From positions 105,109 to 169,108 of the forward strand of contig NZ_BLTG01000019.1 of the NCBI RefSeq assembly GCF_017312405.1: a stretch of DNA of 64,000 nucleotides, given 5' to 3'. Below the pieces are notes generated by a model. It was given only the letters and a program-made list of their open reading frames with translations, was not told where the DNA came from and did no database searches. Origin of the DNA: Mycobacterium sp. PO1 (GTDB taxonomy: Bacteria > Actinomycetota > Actinomycetes > Mycobacteriales > Mycobacteriaceae). Positions 8,899-17,010 of the stretch are shown in pieces. The translations under genes were made by a program, and so were the position numbers. The first letter of the stretch is position 1, and each line of letters opens with the position of its first letter.

Positions 8899-9231
8899 TC
8901 AGTCGAACACCAGCAGCAGCGCGACCAGGACGCCGATCACCGCGAAGACCAGCGCAGAACCGAACACGAATCCACCACCGCGGCTCCGAAGGATCACGAA
9001 GCCCAGGCGGGTCTCCTGCACGTAGCGGTGCCGGGACAGCGCAGCGAGCCCGGACAGCACTCCCGCGCAGATCAGTGCGATGCCCAGGACGTGGGCCGGT
9101 TCGGTGCGGACGAGCAGAATCGTCGTGACGACGAACAGTCCGGCCAGCCCCAGCATCGTCATCGTGCGCTGGGCGGCGTTGCGTTCGAACGGGTACTGGT
9201 CCCCCCACAGATTGCCGGGCGTGGTTTTCAC
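8899..9231 (-). CDS. Small membrane protein, DUF202-partner type
   Basis: A 110-aa protein with three predicted transmembrane segments (TMLGLAGLFVVTTILLV, LGIALICAGVLSGLAAL, and FVFGSALVFAVIGVLVALLL) and a polar N-terminus containing PFERNAAQRT. It begins with GTG 6 bp after the stop of the DUF202 gene and is probably translated with it. Function is unknown; paired DUF202 membrane proteins occur elsewhere in actinobacteria, which is the only basis for the label. Confidence 0.72.
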   Translation of the reverse strand: MKTTPGNLWGDQYPFERNAAQRTMTMLGLAGLFVVTTILLVRTEPAHVLGIALICAGVLSGLAALSRHRYVQETRLGFVILRSRGGGFVFGSALVFAVIGVLVALLLVFD

Positions 9232-9237
9232 CGGCGC

Positions 9238-9645
9238 TCACCCCCTGGGCATCAACACGATGACGAGGACGCCCGCTCCGGCCAGCAGCACGGCCACGAT
9301 GCCGAGTAGTGGGGCGCCGAAACCGGGCAACGGCCTGCGTTGCCGGAGTGCCCGCTCGGTGACCCACCAGCGCCGGACCCCGACCCCGCACGTGCCGAAG
9401 GCGACGGCGACGAGGCCCAGCGCGAGGGCTTCACTGCCCCACCACGGGCGGTCGAGGAACAACCGGTCGATGGCGACCGCGCCGGCCAGCAGCGTGACGG
9501 CAAGACGCAGCCACGACAGGTAGGTCCGCTCGTTGGCCAGGCTGTAGAGGGGATCGGGTTCTCGCCCCACCTCGTACACGCTGCGCGGCGCGCGCGATCC
9601 GCGCTGCGCGTCGCCGTCGAAGTCCATCACCTCGTTGTCGGCCAC
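9238..9645 (-). CDS. DUF202 (YidH-like) membrane protein
   Basis: A 135-aa protein whose YSLANERTYLSWLRL motif (about residues 34-48) is the hallmark of DUF202, followed by three hydrophobic segments. Homologues are small inner-membrane proteins of unknown role. The GTG start is 4 bp downstream of the VWA frame's stop, so VWA, DUF202 and the next small membrane gene look like one transcription unit leading toward the SARP regulator. Confidence 0.85.
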   Translation of the reverse strand: MADNEVMDFDGDAQRGSRAPRSVYEVGREPDPLYSLANERTYLSWLRLAVTLLAGAVAIDRLFLDRPWWGSEALALGLVAVAFGTCGVGVRRWWVTERALRQRRPLPGFGAPLLGIVAVLLAGAGVLVIVLMPRG

Positions 9646-9649
9646 TCAC

Positions 9650-10430
9650 TCACGGTAACCGGGGGTCCGCAGCGCGGTCCTCGTTCGCGGTGGGGTCCGT
9701 CGCTGCTTCGGCCTCTTTGACCCCGTCCCAGAAATCGTCGGCGTCGGCGATCCGGCTGGCGCGCGGTTTGGCCCGCCACCCGCTGACGGCCCGGGTCAGC
9801 CCGCGTCCGGCAGCCAGCACGCTCTCGGGCGACGCGGTGAAGTTGGACGTGTTCCCCTCGACCACGCCCATCGATGCCCCCGTGACATAGCTGTCCTGGT
9901 TGGCGCCCAGGAAGACGAAGGTCCACCCGGCGGCCCGCAGAGCGGCGATGCGCTCGAAGATCGCGGCGGCCGTCCACCGGCGGCTGGCGTTCTCATGGCC
10001 GTCGGTCATGATCACCACGAGCTGATCGGCGGGGTCGGCGCCCGCGTTGTCGACGTGCGCTTCGGCCCGATCCAGCAGCATGCCGATGGCGTCGTACAGC
10101 GGCGTCATGCCGCGGGGGGGCGAATCTGCCGGCGATCGAACCGATCCCCGCCAGGGGTTGGGCATCGATCAACACGTCCTGGGGATCCTCGCCGTCGAAC
10201 TGGATCAGCGTCATGGCGGCCTCCCCCGCCTCGTTGCGCTGTTCGGCGACGAACTCGTCGAAGCTCTGCACCACGTACTCGGCGATGGCGCCCATGGATC
10301 CGGAGCGATCCAGCAGGAACCAGATGTCCGCCCGCGAGGTGTCGGCGTGTGGTCGCTGCGCCAGCAGCGCCTCCAGTTTCGCGATGCGGGTAAGCAGCTC
10401 GTTGACGTCGGAGTCGGTCTGATTCGCCAT
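9650..10430 (-). pseudogene. VWA-domain protein, frameshifted at a G7 run
   Basis: Two overlapping frames together make one von Willebrand factor A domain protein. The 5' frame (from ATG 10428-10430) has the MIDAS start DIWFLLDRSGSMG; the 3' frame continues with RGMTPLYDAIG and VVIMTDGHENAS, the later MIDAS elements. They are joined if one base is removed from the seven-G run at 10114-10120, giving about 259 codons. The gene is therefore broken by a +1 indel, or the run is a sequencing error or a slippage site. VWA proteins of this size bind metal and mediate protein contacts, often with MoxR-type ATPases, none of which is adjacent. Confidence 0.85.
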
Positions 10431-10470
10431 GGCGTACCCCCTGGGTCAGATATTGGCATAGTGACCATAA

Positions 10471-10499
10471 CCGGTATTTGTCGATCTGACAAGTATCGG
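10471..10499. promoter_or_regulatory. Inverted repeat between VWA and Nudix-regulator genes
   Basis: Arms CCGGTATTTGTC (10471-10482) and GACAAGTATCGG (10488-10499), 10 of 12 positions complementary, with a 5-bp spacer. It lies 14 bp before the Nudix-type regulator start and 40 bp before the divergent VWA start. It is a good candidate for autoregulation by the adjacent NrtR-like protein. Confidence 0.6.
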
Positions 10500-10513
10500 T
10501 CTACCATCCGCCT

Positions 10514-11308
10514 ATGACACGGCCAGGGCATCGCGTTCCCGACGGCTACGACACGTCGGCCTATCCCTCCTTCGCCGTCACCGTCGACATCGTGATCCTG
10601 ACCATGCGCGGGGGGCATCTTCACGTCCTGCTGGTACAGCGCGGCGGCGAACCCTACGCCGGGATGTGGGCGCTACCCGGCGGATTCAAGCGGCCGGACG
10701 AGACGCTCGACCAGGCCGCGCGGCGCGAACTGCGGGAGGAGACCGGGCTGGTGGCGCCCAAGCATCTGGCGCAGTTCGGTGCCTACGGCGATCCCGGCCG
10801 CGATCCGCGCACCAACGTGGTCACGGTGGCCTATCTGGCGGTGACTCCCGATCCCGGCAGCCTGCACGCCGGAACGGACGCCGCTGCGGCCCGGTTCTGG
10901 CCGGTCGTCGACGCGGTGCGCGAGCTGTCGCTGGCGTTCGACCACCACCGGATCCTCTCGGACGCGGTGGACCGGGCCGCCGAACAACTCGAGCAGACCG
11001 ATCTGGCGACCGCGTTCGTCGGCGACACGTTCGCGTTGTCGGAACTGCAGAGCGTGTACGAGGAGTTGTGGCAGGCCGAGATCGACCCGGCCAACTTCCG
11101 CCGCAGCCTCACCTCACCGCCGCCGTCGACGGCCGCGCCCGGCGCGTACGTGGAGCCGACCGGCAAGCGGGCCAAGGCGAGTCCGCGCGGCGGACGACCC
11201 CCGGAGTTGTTCCGCGCCGGTGGCGCCTGGCGAACACAGCCGCCGGTGCGGCGACCCCGAACGCCTCGCGATCAGGACCGGCGCACCGGCGGCGACATAC
11301 CCGAATAG
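10514..11308 (+). CDS. Nudix-domain transcriptional regulator, NrtR-like
   Basis: A 264-aa protein. Residues about 18-150 form a Nudix fold with a complete Nudix box (G-x5-E-x7-REUXEEXGU, from GGFKRPDE through REETGL). Residues about 170-200 (ALSELQSVYEELW) match the winged-helix region of NrtR, a repressor of NAD-related genes that senses ADP-ribose-type ligands. The intact box means hydrolase activity may be retained, whereas many NrtR proteins have lost it. The C-terminal 60 residues are disordered and basic. No nad genes are nearby, so the regulon may differ from classical NrtR. An inverted repeat precedes the start. Confidence 0.85.
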   Translation: MTRPGHRVPDGYDTSAYPSFAVTVDIVILTMRGGHLHVLLVQRGGEPYAGMWALPGGFKRPDETLDQAARRELREETGLVAPKHLAQFGAYGDPGRDPRTNVVTVAYLAVTPDPGSLHAGTDAAAARFWPVVDAVRELSLAFDHHRILSDAVDRAAEQLEQTDLATAFVGDTFALSELQSVYEELWQAEIDPANFRRSLTSPPPSTAAPGAYVEPTGKRAKASPRGGRPPELFRAGGAWRTQPPVRRPRTPRDQDRRTGGDIPE

Positions 11309-11333
11309 TGCTACCGATCAGGTAGTCCACCGA

Positions 11334-11570
11334 TCAGTTGCGCACCCTGGTGTCGACCTTCGGCACCTTGACCGTCGGGACCAACTGGTTGATCCACGGG
11401 TTGTTGAAGCCACCGACGTCGTAGTAGCCCCCGCGGCCGTAGTAGTTGGAATCCCTGTCACGTCCGCTGTCTTCGGCACCGCCGTCATCGGCCTGGGCCG
11501 GTCCGGCCAAACCGATCACGGCCGCCGACAGTGCACCTGCGATGATTCCGACCCGTCCGATCTTCTTCAT
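11334..11570 (-). CDS. Small secreted protein
   Basis: A 78-aa protein with a Sec signal peptide (MKKIGRVGIIAGAL... with AQA cleavage near residue 27) and a short mature part rich in Gly, Tyr and Asp (YYGRGGYYDVGGF) ending VPKVDTRVRN. Similar short exported proteins of unknown function occur in mycobacteria. AAAGAGG upstream can serve as the ribosome site. Confidence 0.75.
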   Translation of the reverse strand: MKKIGRVGIIAGALSAAVIGLAGPAQADDGGAEDSGRDRDSNYYGRGGYYDVGGFNNPWINQLVPTVKVPKVDTRVRN

Positions 11571-11635
11571 CGATCTCGCCTCTTTCCTTGCCGCTTCGTC
11601 GCGAGCGGTGGCCCTGCGACAGTGGGGTCAACGGG

Positions 11636-11851
11636 CTATGGGCTCGATTGATTCCTGCGGCTGATCCGCCAGCCCATGTACATCATTCCGACACCGGCGA
11701 CCGCGATGATCGGGCCGGCAACAGACCACGTGGTGGTATCGGTCATCGGACTGCCGCCGACGAATCCGAACCCCTGCAATGCGAACAGCACACCTGAGAG
11801 GGCCACAAGGACTCCGACTCCGAGAAGAAAGATCCCCGAGATGGTTCTCAC
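11636..11851 (-). CDS. Small two-TM membrane protein
   Basis: A 71-aa protein with two hydrophobic helices (ISGIFLLGVGVLVALSGVLF and VAGPIIAVAGVGMMYMGW) and a basic C-terminus (RISRRNQSSP). The GTG at 11849-11851 starts the first helix; a longer reading from 11986 adds a cysteine- and proline-rich stretch typical of non-coding frames. Function unknown. Confidence 0.6.
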   Translation of the reverse strand: MRTISGIFLLGVGVLVALSGVLFALQGFGFVGGSPMTDTTTWSVAGPIIAVAGVGMMYMGWRISRRNQSSP

Positions 11852-11925
11852 CCCACCGAGGCTACCGCTGCGGATTGATACGGTTCGGCAGAACGAGAAG
11901 CATCGGAGCGCGCCTGAAGGGCACC

Positions 11926-13143
11926 ATGGGTCGGATGGACGTGTTGGTGGTCGGAGCCGGGCCGGCGGGCATGGCGCTGGCGGCACAGTGCGCCCGTCGT
12001 GGACTGCGCACCGGGCTCGTCGACCCGGCGCCGCAACGCCCGTGGACCGCTACCTACGGCATGTGGGCCGACGAGCTGCCCGCCGGCTTGCCGGCGTCGG
12101 TGGTCGCCGCCCGCGCCGCCGGCCGGGTCCACGCGGTCACCGAGCACCACGTGGGTTGGGACTACGCCGTTCTCGACGTTCCCGCTCTCCACGCGCACCT
12201 GGCCGATCAACTCACCGATGTGCGCATCCATGCCGGACGCGTCGTCGGTTCGCCGCAACGCGGGGTCGTCGCCCTGGCCGACGGCTCCTGGTTGCGCGCG
12301 CAGATCATCGTCGATGCCGGGGGACGATGGCGCCCAACAGATCCGGTGTCGCCACGCAGCTGTACGGCCGACCAGACCGCCTACGGGGTGATCGTCGACG
12401 ACGACACCGCCGCGCCGGTCGTCACTCCCGGTCAAGCATTGTTCATGGACTGGCGCCCTGACCACGGCGAGCACGGCTGGCCGACGTTCCTGTACGGCGT
12501 TCCACTGGGTGACGGTCAGGTGCTGCTGGAGGAGACCTCGCTGGCGCGACGGCCGGGTCTGCCTCTGGCGACCCTGCGCCGGCGGCTTCATGCGCGGCTG
12601 GCGCGGCACGGTGTCACCCCGGCCGCCGATGCCCGCAGTGAGAAGGTCTGGTTCCCCGTCGACCAGCCGCGACACGACGGGCGCGGCGTACTCGGGTTCG
12701 GCGCGGCCGCGCCGCTGATCCATCCCGCGACGGGGTTCAGCGTGGCGGCTTCGCTCAGGCTCGCCCCTGCGGTCGCCTCGGCGCTGGCCGTGCACCTGGC
12801 CGATGGACCGGATGAAGCGCTGTCTGCCGGGAAGCGCGCCGTCTGGCCGCCGTCTGCGGTGGCGATCCACCGGCTGCGCCGCATCGGGCTGGAAGCCCTG
12901 TTGCGTATGCCGGCCGAGGATGTCCCCCTGTTCTTCGAGAAGTTCTTCGCCCTGCCCGAACACCACCGCTGGACCTACCTGACGGCCCGCGACGACGTCC
13001 GCGGAACCGCGGCCGCCATGGGCTGCCTCTACCGGAACACCAGCGGACGGTTGCGTCGAAACCTCGTCACCGCTGCGGTACGGCGACCGGTCACGACCAA
13101 CGCAACAGCCGCCGACGAGGATTCGCACGCCGGTCGACGGTGA
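11926..13143 (+). CDS. crtL: FAD-dependent lycopene beta-cyclase (CrtL/CrtY type)
   Basis: A 405-aa flavoprotein that cyclises the ends of lycopene to beta-carotene. Visible family motifs: VVGAGPAGMALA dinucleotide fold near the N-terminus, TYGMWADEL, FMDWR, VLLEETSL (the catalytic E-E pair), HPATGFSVAASL, and FFEKFFALP near the C-terminus. It is the single-polypeptide type, not the heterodimeric CrtYc/CrtYd type found in many mycobacterial carotenoid clusters. ATG 11926 has AAGGG upstream; a second ATG three codons later is possible. No other carotenoid gene is in the window, so it must work with enzymes encoded elsewhere. Confidence 0.9.
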   Translation: MGRMDVLVVGAGPAGMALAAQCARRGLRTGLVDPAPQRPWTATYGMWADELPAGLPASVVAARAAGRVHAVTEHHVGWDYAVLDVPALHAHLADQLTDVRIHAGRVVGSPQRGVVALADGSWLRAQIIVDAGGRWRPTDPVSPRSCTADQTAYGVIVDDDTAAPVVTPGQALFMDWRPDHGEHGWPTFLYGVPLGDGQVLLEETSLARRPGLPLATLRRRLHARLARHGVTPAADARSEKVWFPVDQPRHDGRGVLGFGAAAPLIHPATGFSVAASLRLAPAVASALAVHLADGPDEALSAGKRAVWPPSAVAIHRLRRIGLEALLRMPAEDVPLFFEKFFALPEHHRWTYLTARDDVRGTAAAMGCLYRNTSGRLRRNLVTAAVRRPVTTNATAADEDSHAGRR

Positions 13144-13156
13144 GCGGGGCACTGCG

Positions 13157-14620
13157 TCATCGGCTGCCGGATCCGGTCGATGCCCGGCGTTGCCGCAGTT
13201 CCTCCAGCAGCCGGTGCTCGGCGTCTTCACCCGGTGCAACCCCGGTGGGGACCCGGAACAGAAAGAACAGACCCAGGACCCACCAGCCGCCGAACAACAA
13301 CCACGGCTGCGGGTCGAGGAACGCAGGCATCCCCGGGAGATACAGGCTCAACAGGCCTGCGCAGAGAACCACGGCCGCTCCGCCGATCAGCAAGCCGCCC
13401 TGGCCTTTTCCACCGATCCGCAGCGGCCGGTCCATGTCCGGTTCCCGTCGCCGCAGCACGAGGAACACGATGGACACCAGCAGATAGGCGATGACGATGC
13501 TCGGCGATCCCGAGTCGACGAGCCATCCCAGCATCGCCTCGCCGAGGAACGGTGCGAGGAACGACAGGCCACCGATGAACAGCAACGCGTTGACCGGTGT
13601 GTGGAATCGCGGGTGCACCTTGCCGAACCAGGCGGGCAGCATGCCCGAGCGTGCCATCGAGTACATCAGCCGGGAGGCGCCCAGCAGCAGCGAATTCCAC
13701 GACGTCAGGATCCCGGCGATGCCGCCGGCGATCAGCAGCTTCGCCATCACATCACTGTTGAACAGCGCGCCGAAGGCGTCCGCGGTGGCGATGTCCGCCT
13801 CACCCAGGTCACCCGGCGGCATCGCTGACGACGTGGTCGCGATGACGAGCAGATAGAAGATGGTCGCCAGGATCACGGCGATGACGACCAACCGGCCGAT
13901 CTGGCGAGCGGGCACGTTCACTTCCTCCGCCGACTGCGGGATGACGTCGAACCCGACGAACAGGAACGGCACCACGACGAGGACGGCGAAGAAGCCCGCG
14001 ACTCCGCCGGTGAACAGCGGCTGCATGTTGTCCGGCGAGCCGCCGGTGAACGATCCGAACACCAGCATCAAACCGATGATGAGCAGCAGCACCACGACGA
14101 ACGTCTGGACCACGCTGGCGAACTTCACCCCGAGGATGTTGATGGTGGTGATGACGATCGCCGCGATCGAGCCCACCAGTGCCCAGGTGAGATAGACCTC
14201 GCTGCCCGCGACATCCCACAGGTGAATCTGGTTGAGGTCGGGGAATAGGTACAGCGCGGTTCTCGGCAGTGCCACGGCCTCGAACGCGACGATGGTGACG
14301 TACCCACCGACGATCCCCCACGAGCCGATGAACGACCAGCGCGGACCCATGCCGCGCAGCAGGAAGTTGTGTTCTCCGCCCGCCTTGGGCATCGACGCGG
14401 TCAACTCCGCGTAGGTCAGGCCGACCACCGCCATGATCACCCCGCCCGCCGCCATCGCCAGCACCGCCCCGAGGGTGCCCGCGGAGCCGATCCAGTCGCC
14501 GGTCAGCACGACCCAGCCGAACCCGATCATGGCCCCGAACCCGAGCGCGAGGACGTCCCAGTTGCCGAGGACTTTCAGGAGGGAGGCATCGTCGGGCTTG
14601 GTTGCCACGTCTCGGTCCAT
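13157..14620 (-). CDS. APC superfamily amino acid permease
   Basis: A 487-aa protein with about 12 transmembrane helices. The first helix carries the unwound substrate-binding signature GFGAMIGFGWVV, and later segments include YAELTASMPKAGGEH and DVIPQSAEEVNVPAR, typical of amino acid-polyamine-organocation permeases. It should import an amino acid or related amine; specificity cannot be judged. ATG at 14618-14620 follows CCGGAGACC. It converges with the lycopene cyclase gene (13 bp apart). Confidence 0.9.
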   Translation of the reverse strand: MDRDVATKPDDASLLKVLGNWDVLALGFGAMIGFGWVVLTGDWIGSAGTLGAVLAMAAGGVIMAVVGLTYAELTASMPKAGGEHNFLLRGMGPRWSFIGSWGIVGGYVTIVAFEAVALPRTALYLFPDLNQIHLWDVAGSEVYLTWALVGSIAAIVITTINILGVKFASVVQTFVVVLLLIIGLMLVFGSFTGGSPDNMQPLFTGGVAGFFAVLVVVPFLFVGFDVIPQSAEEVNVPARQIGRLVVIAVILATIFYLLVIATTSSAMPPGDLGEADIATADAFGALFNSDVMAKLLIAGGIAGILTSWNSLLLGASRLMYSMARSGMLPAWFGKVHPRFHTPVNALLFIGGLSFLAPFLGEAMLGWLVDSGSPSIVIAYLLVSIVFLVLRRREPDMDRPLRIGGKGQGGLLIGGAAVVLCAGLLSLYLPGMPAFLDPQPWLLFGGWWVLGLFFLFRVPTGVAPGEDAEHRLLEELRQRRASTGSGSR

Positions 14621-14739
14621 GGTCTCCGGCCTTTCCCCAGCTCAACCAGTGCGATGGACCTACCCGTATCGGCCGGTTCGGAAACCGTCGATCTGATGCG
14701 GTGGGCCCGCGACGGGGTACCCGGGCCCGATCAGCCGTT

Positions 14740-14745
14740 TAGGGT
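14740..14745 (+). promoter_or_regulatory. Possible SigA -10 box of the LppW-like gene
   Basis: TAGGGT fits the mycobacterial -10 consensus TANNNT. Transcription from about 14752 would give a leader of roughly 50 nt that begins with the hairpin at 14754-14775. No convincing -35 is seen. Confidence 0.4.
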
Positions 14746-14753
14746 GGATGACA

Positions 14754-14775
14754 GGCGGGCCTGCGACGGCCCGCC
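14754..14775 (+). other. Perfect 8-bp stem hairpin in the leader of the LppW-like gene
   Basis: Arms GGCGGGCC (14754-14761) and GGCCCGCC (14768-14775) with the 6-nt loop TGCGAC, 27 bp before the ATG. No T-run follows. It may be a leader structure or a weak terminator. Confidence 0.45.
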
Positions 14776-14802
14776 CTTCCGGGAGCGATGTGGAGGACAC
14801 TG

Positions 14803-15714
14803 ATGCGCCGACTGCTACTGAACAGGGCGGGAGCCACGGCGGCGATCCTCGGCGTCGCGTTGCTGCTGGGAGGATGCACGCCGCAGGTGTCGGGCGCGCC
14901 GCCCGCCGCCGATCACACTCCGCAGGCGCCGCGCCCGACCCTGATGCCCCAGGCCCCGCCCGCTGCGCCGCCGGTCCCTCTCGCCGGGCTCGACGACCGC
15001 GTTCAACAGGCGGCCGCGCAGGCCGCCGACGTGGGCGCCCAGATCGAGGCCGCCGTGTTGGACCGGCAGACCGGTCAGCTGGCGGCCCACGGCGCGAACA
15101 CGCCGTTTCCGATCGCGTCGGTGGTGAAGCTGTTCATCGCCGACGATCTGCTGCTGCGGGAGTCGCAGGGGGACATCGAACTCTCGGCCGCCGATCGGCA
15201 GTCCCTCGATACGATGCTGCGGTCCTCCGACGACAGTGCCGCGCAGATGTTCTGGGACCGCAGTGGTCAGAACGCGGTGATCGACCGCATCGTCGCCCGG
15301 TACGGTCTGACCGGCACCACCGCGCCGTACAACGGACATTGGGACGTCACGCAGAGCACCGCAGGCGATCTCGTCCGTTACTACGACATGCTGTTGGCGG
15401 GCACCGGCGGGTTACCGCGCGAGCAGGCCGACATCATCATCGGCAACATCGCCCGGTTCACTCCGACGGGCAATGACGGCTATCCCCAGCGGTTCGGCAT
15501 CCCCGACGGCCTCTACGCCGAACCCGTTGCGGTCAAGCAGGGTTGGTTCTGTTGTTGGAACGGCGGCAACCAGCTGCATGTGTCCACCGGCTTGATCGGG
15601 CCCGACCGCCGCTATGTGATGGCGATCAGCTCGCTGGACCCCACCGACGCCGCCACCGCGCGGGAGCACATCACCGAGGCCGTCAAGACGGTGTTCCCGG
15701 GTGGAACGGTCTGA
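14803..15714 (+). CDS. lppW: LppW-like lipoprotein with serine beta-lactamase/DD-peptidase fold
   Basis: A 303-aa exported lipoprotein. The signal peptide ends in lipobox LLGGC (about residues 20-24). The mature part resembles M. tuberculosis LppW: IASVVKLFIADDLLL gives the SxxK nucleophile motif of penicillin-recognising enzymes, followed by SSDDSAA (an SxN-like site), YYDMLL and VAVKQGWFCCWNGG near the K-T-G position. The class A-like fold suggests cell-wall-related hydrolase activity, unproven for LppW. The ATG at 14803 with TGGAGG at 14791-14796 is preferred over a GTG/ATG about 15 bp upstream. Confidence 0.85.
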   Translation: MRRLLLNRAGATAAILGVALLLGGCTPQVSGAPPAADHTPQAPRPTLMPQAPPAAPPVPLAGLDDRVQQAAAQAADVGAQIEAAVLDRQTGQLAAHGANTPFPIASVVKLFIADDLLLRESQGDIELSAADRQSLDTMLRSSDDSAAQMFWDRSGQNAVIDRIVARYGLTGTTAPYNGHWDVTQSTAGDLVRYYDMLLAGTGGLPREQADIIIGNIARFTPTGNDGYPQRFGIPDGLYAEPVAVKQGWFCCWNGGNQLHVSTGLIGPDRRYVMAISSLDPTDAATAREHITEAVKTVFPGGTV

Positions 15715-15744
15715 GCGGAGAACCCCCGATAGAACAACCGCCCG

Positions 15745-16533
15745 TCAGCCCGCCAGCTTCGGATGACTCGCGGCGAGCTCGAGAAGTTGCAGATATCCGC
15801 GCAACTCCCAAGCGGCCCGGCCGATGAACAACCCGGTGACCTCGGCGATGCCGAGAAGATCTGCCGCGTTGTCGACGTTGACCGAACCTCCGTAGAGCAG
15901 TCCACCTATGCGTCCGAGGTATTCGCGACCGAGTTCGGCGAACGGCGCCCGCATCTCCTCGGCGGTGGCGGGGCGGCCCTTGTCGCCGATTGCCCACACC
16001 GGTTCATAGGCGATGAGGACCCGCTTCATCTGCTCGGGGGTGAGGCCATCGAGTGCGCCGGCTGCTTGATCGAGAATGAATCGTGACGAGTCCCCGGCAC
16101 GTCTGACTTCGTCGCTCTCGCCGATACAGAGCAAGGGAACCAGCCCGTGGGCGAGCGCGGCCGCCACCTTCAGCCGGGTTGTCGCGACTGTCTCACCGAA
16201 GTGCTCGCGCCGCTCGGAGTGACCGATCTCCACGAGCTGAGCACCCGCGTCCTTGGCCTGAGCGACGGACACCTCGCCCGTCCACGCGCCATGGTCGTCC
16301 CAATGAGCGTTCTGCACTCCGAGCAGTACCGGCGTGTCCTGCCCCAGTGCCTCCCGGGTTGCGCTGACCGCGGTGAACGACGGAATGATGAATGGCTGCA
16401 CTCCAGCGAGTTTCGTGCGCCTCAGGTAGTGGTCCAGCTCGCGAGCGTATCGACGGGCCTCGTCGAGACTCTTGTTCATCTTCCAGCTGGTGCCGACCCA
16501 CAGGGTCGCCACGCCGTCGCGGGTCTCAGTCAC
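15745..16533 (-). CDS. Triosephosphate isomerase-family tetrulose-phosphate isomerase (LerI/EryH-like)
   Basis: A 262-aa (beta/alpha)8 isomerase with all triosephosphate isomerase catalytic elements: Lys in WKMNK (N-terminus), His in EIGHSERRE, Glu in AYEPVWAIG and the phosphate loop LLYGGSVN. It sits in an operon after RpiB and a dihydroxyacetone-kinase-type enzyme. In characterised erythritol, threitol and erythrulose pathways of mycobacteria and brucellae, such paralogues convert L-erythrulose-1-phosphate to D-erythrulose-4-phosphate; that role is inferred from context. GTG at 16531-16533 overlaps the RpiB stop by 8 bp (GTGACTGA), implying translational coupling. A second GTG at 16512 is an alternative start. 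Confidence 0.88.
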   Translation of the reverse strand: MTETRDGVATLWVGTSWKMNKSLDEARRYARELDHYLRRTKLAGVQPFIIPSFTAVSATREALGQDTPVLLGVQNAHWDDHGAWTGEVSVAQAKDAGAQLVEIGHSERREHFGETVATTRLKVAAALAHGLVPLLCIGESDEVRRAGDSSRFILDQAAGALDGLTPEQMKRVLIAYEPVWAIGDKGRPATAEEMRAPFAELGREYLGRIGGLLYGGSVNVDNAADLLGIAEVTGLFIGRAAWELRGYLQLLELAASHPKLAG

Positions 16534-16984
16534 CCTCGTACGCGCGGATGTCGTCGACCTTCGCCGCGGAGGAGGACTGTGGGTCGAACTCCAGCCCGAG
16601 CCACTCCTTGACCAGCGCACGCGCCAGTTCGAGTCCCACCACACGTTCCCCCATGCACAGCACCTGCGCATTGTTCGACAGGACGGAACGCTGGACGGAG
16701 TAGAGGTCGTGCGCGGTGACCGCGCGGACACCCTTGACCTTGTTCGCCGCGATCGCGACGCCCAATCCGGTGCCGCAGATCAACAGTGCCCGGTCCGCTT
16801 CCCCCCGTGCGATCTTCTCCGCGGCTGCGACGGCGACGTTCGGGTAGGACGTGTCGTCCTCGTGTTCCATGACCCCGACGTCCTCGACGGTGTCTACGCG
16901 CTCGTCGGACTCGAGGTCCTTGCGCAGCGCCTCCTTGTAGTTGAATCCGGCGTTGTCGCCGCCCACTACGATCCTCATTGCCAT
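16526..16984 (-). CDS. rpiB: RpiB-family sugar-phosphate isomerase (erythrulose-4-P/erythrose-4-P isomerase-like)
   Basis: A 152-aa RpiB/LacAB-fold isomerase. The N-terminal strand IVVGGDNAGF and the catalytic loop LLICGTGLGVAIAANKVKG (Cys near residue 70) are present, with SVLSNNAQVLCMGERVVG downstream. Housekeeping RpiB interconverts ribulose-5- and ribose-5-phosphate; relatives (EryI/DerI) in tetritol operons interconvert D-erythrulose-4-phosphate and D-erythrose-4-phosphate. The operon position between the kinase and TIM-like isomerase favours the latter. GGAGGAACAGAT precedes the ATG. Confidence 0.9.
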   Translation of the reverse strand: MAMRIVVGGDNAGFNYKEALRKDLESDERVDTVEDVGVMEHEDDTSYPNVAVAAAEKIARGEADRALLICGTGLGVAIAANKVKGVRAVTAHDLYSVQRSVLSNNAQVLCMGERVVGLELARALVKEWLGLEFDPQSSSAAKVDDIRAYEGD

Positions 16985-17010
16985 ATCTGTTCCTCCACAG
17001 CGGTTGTCGT

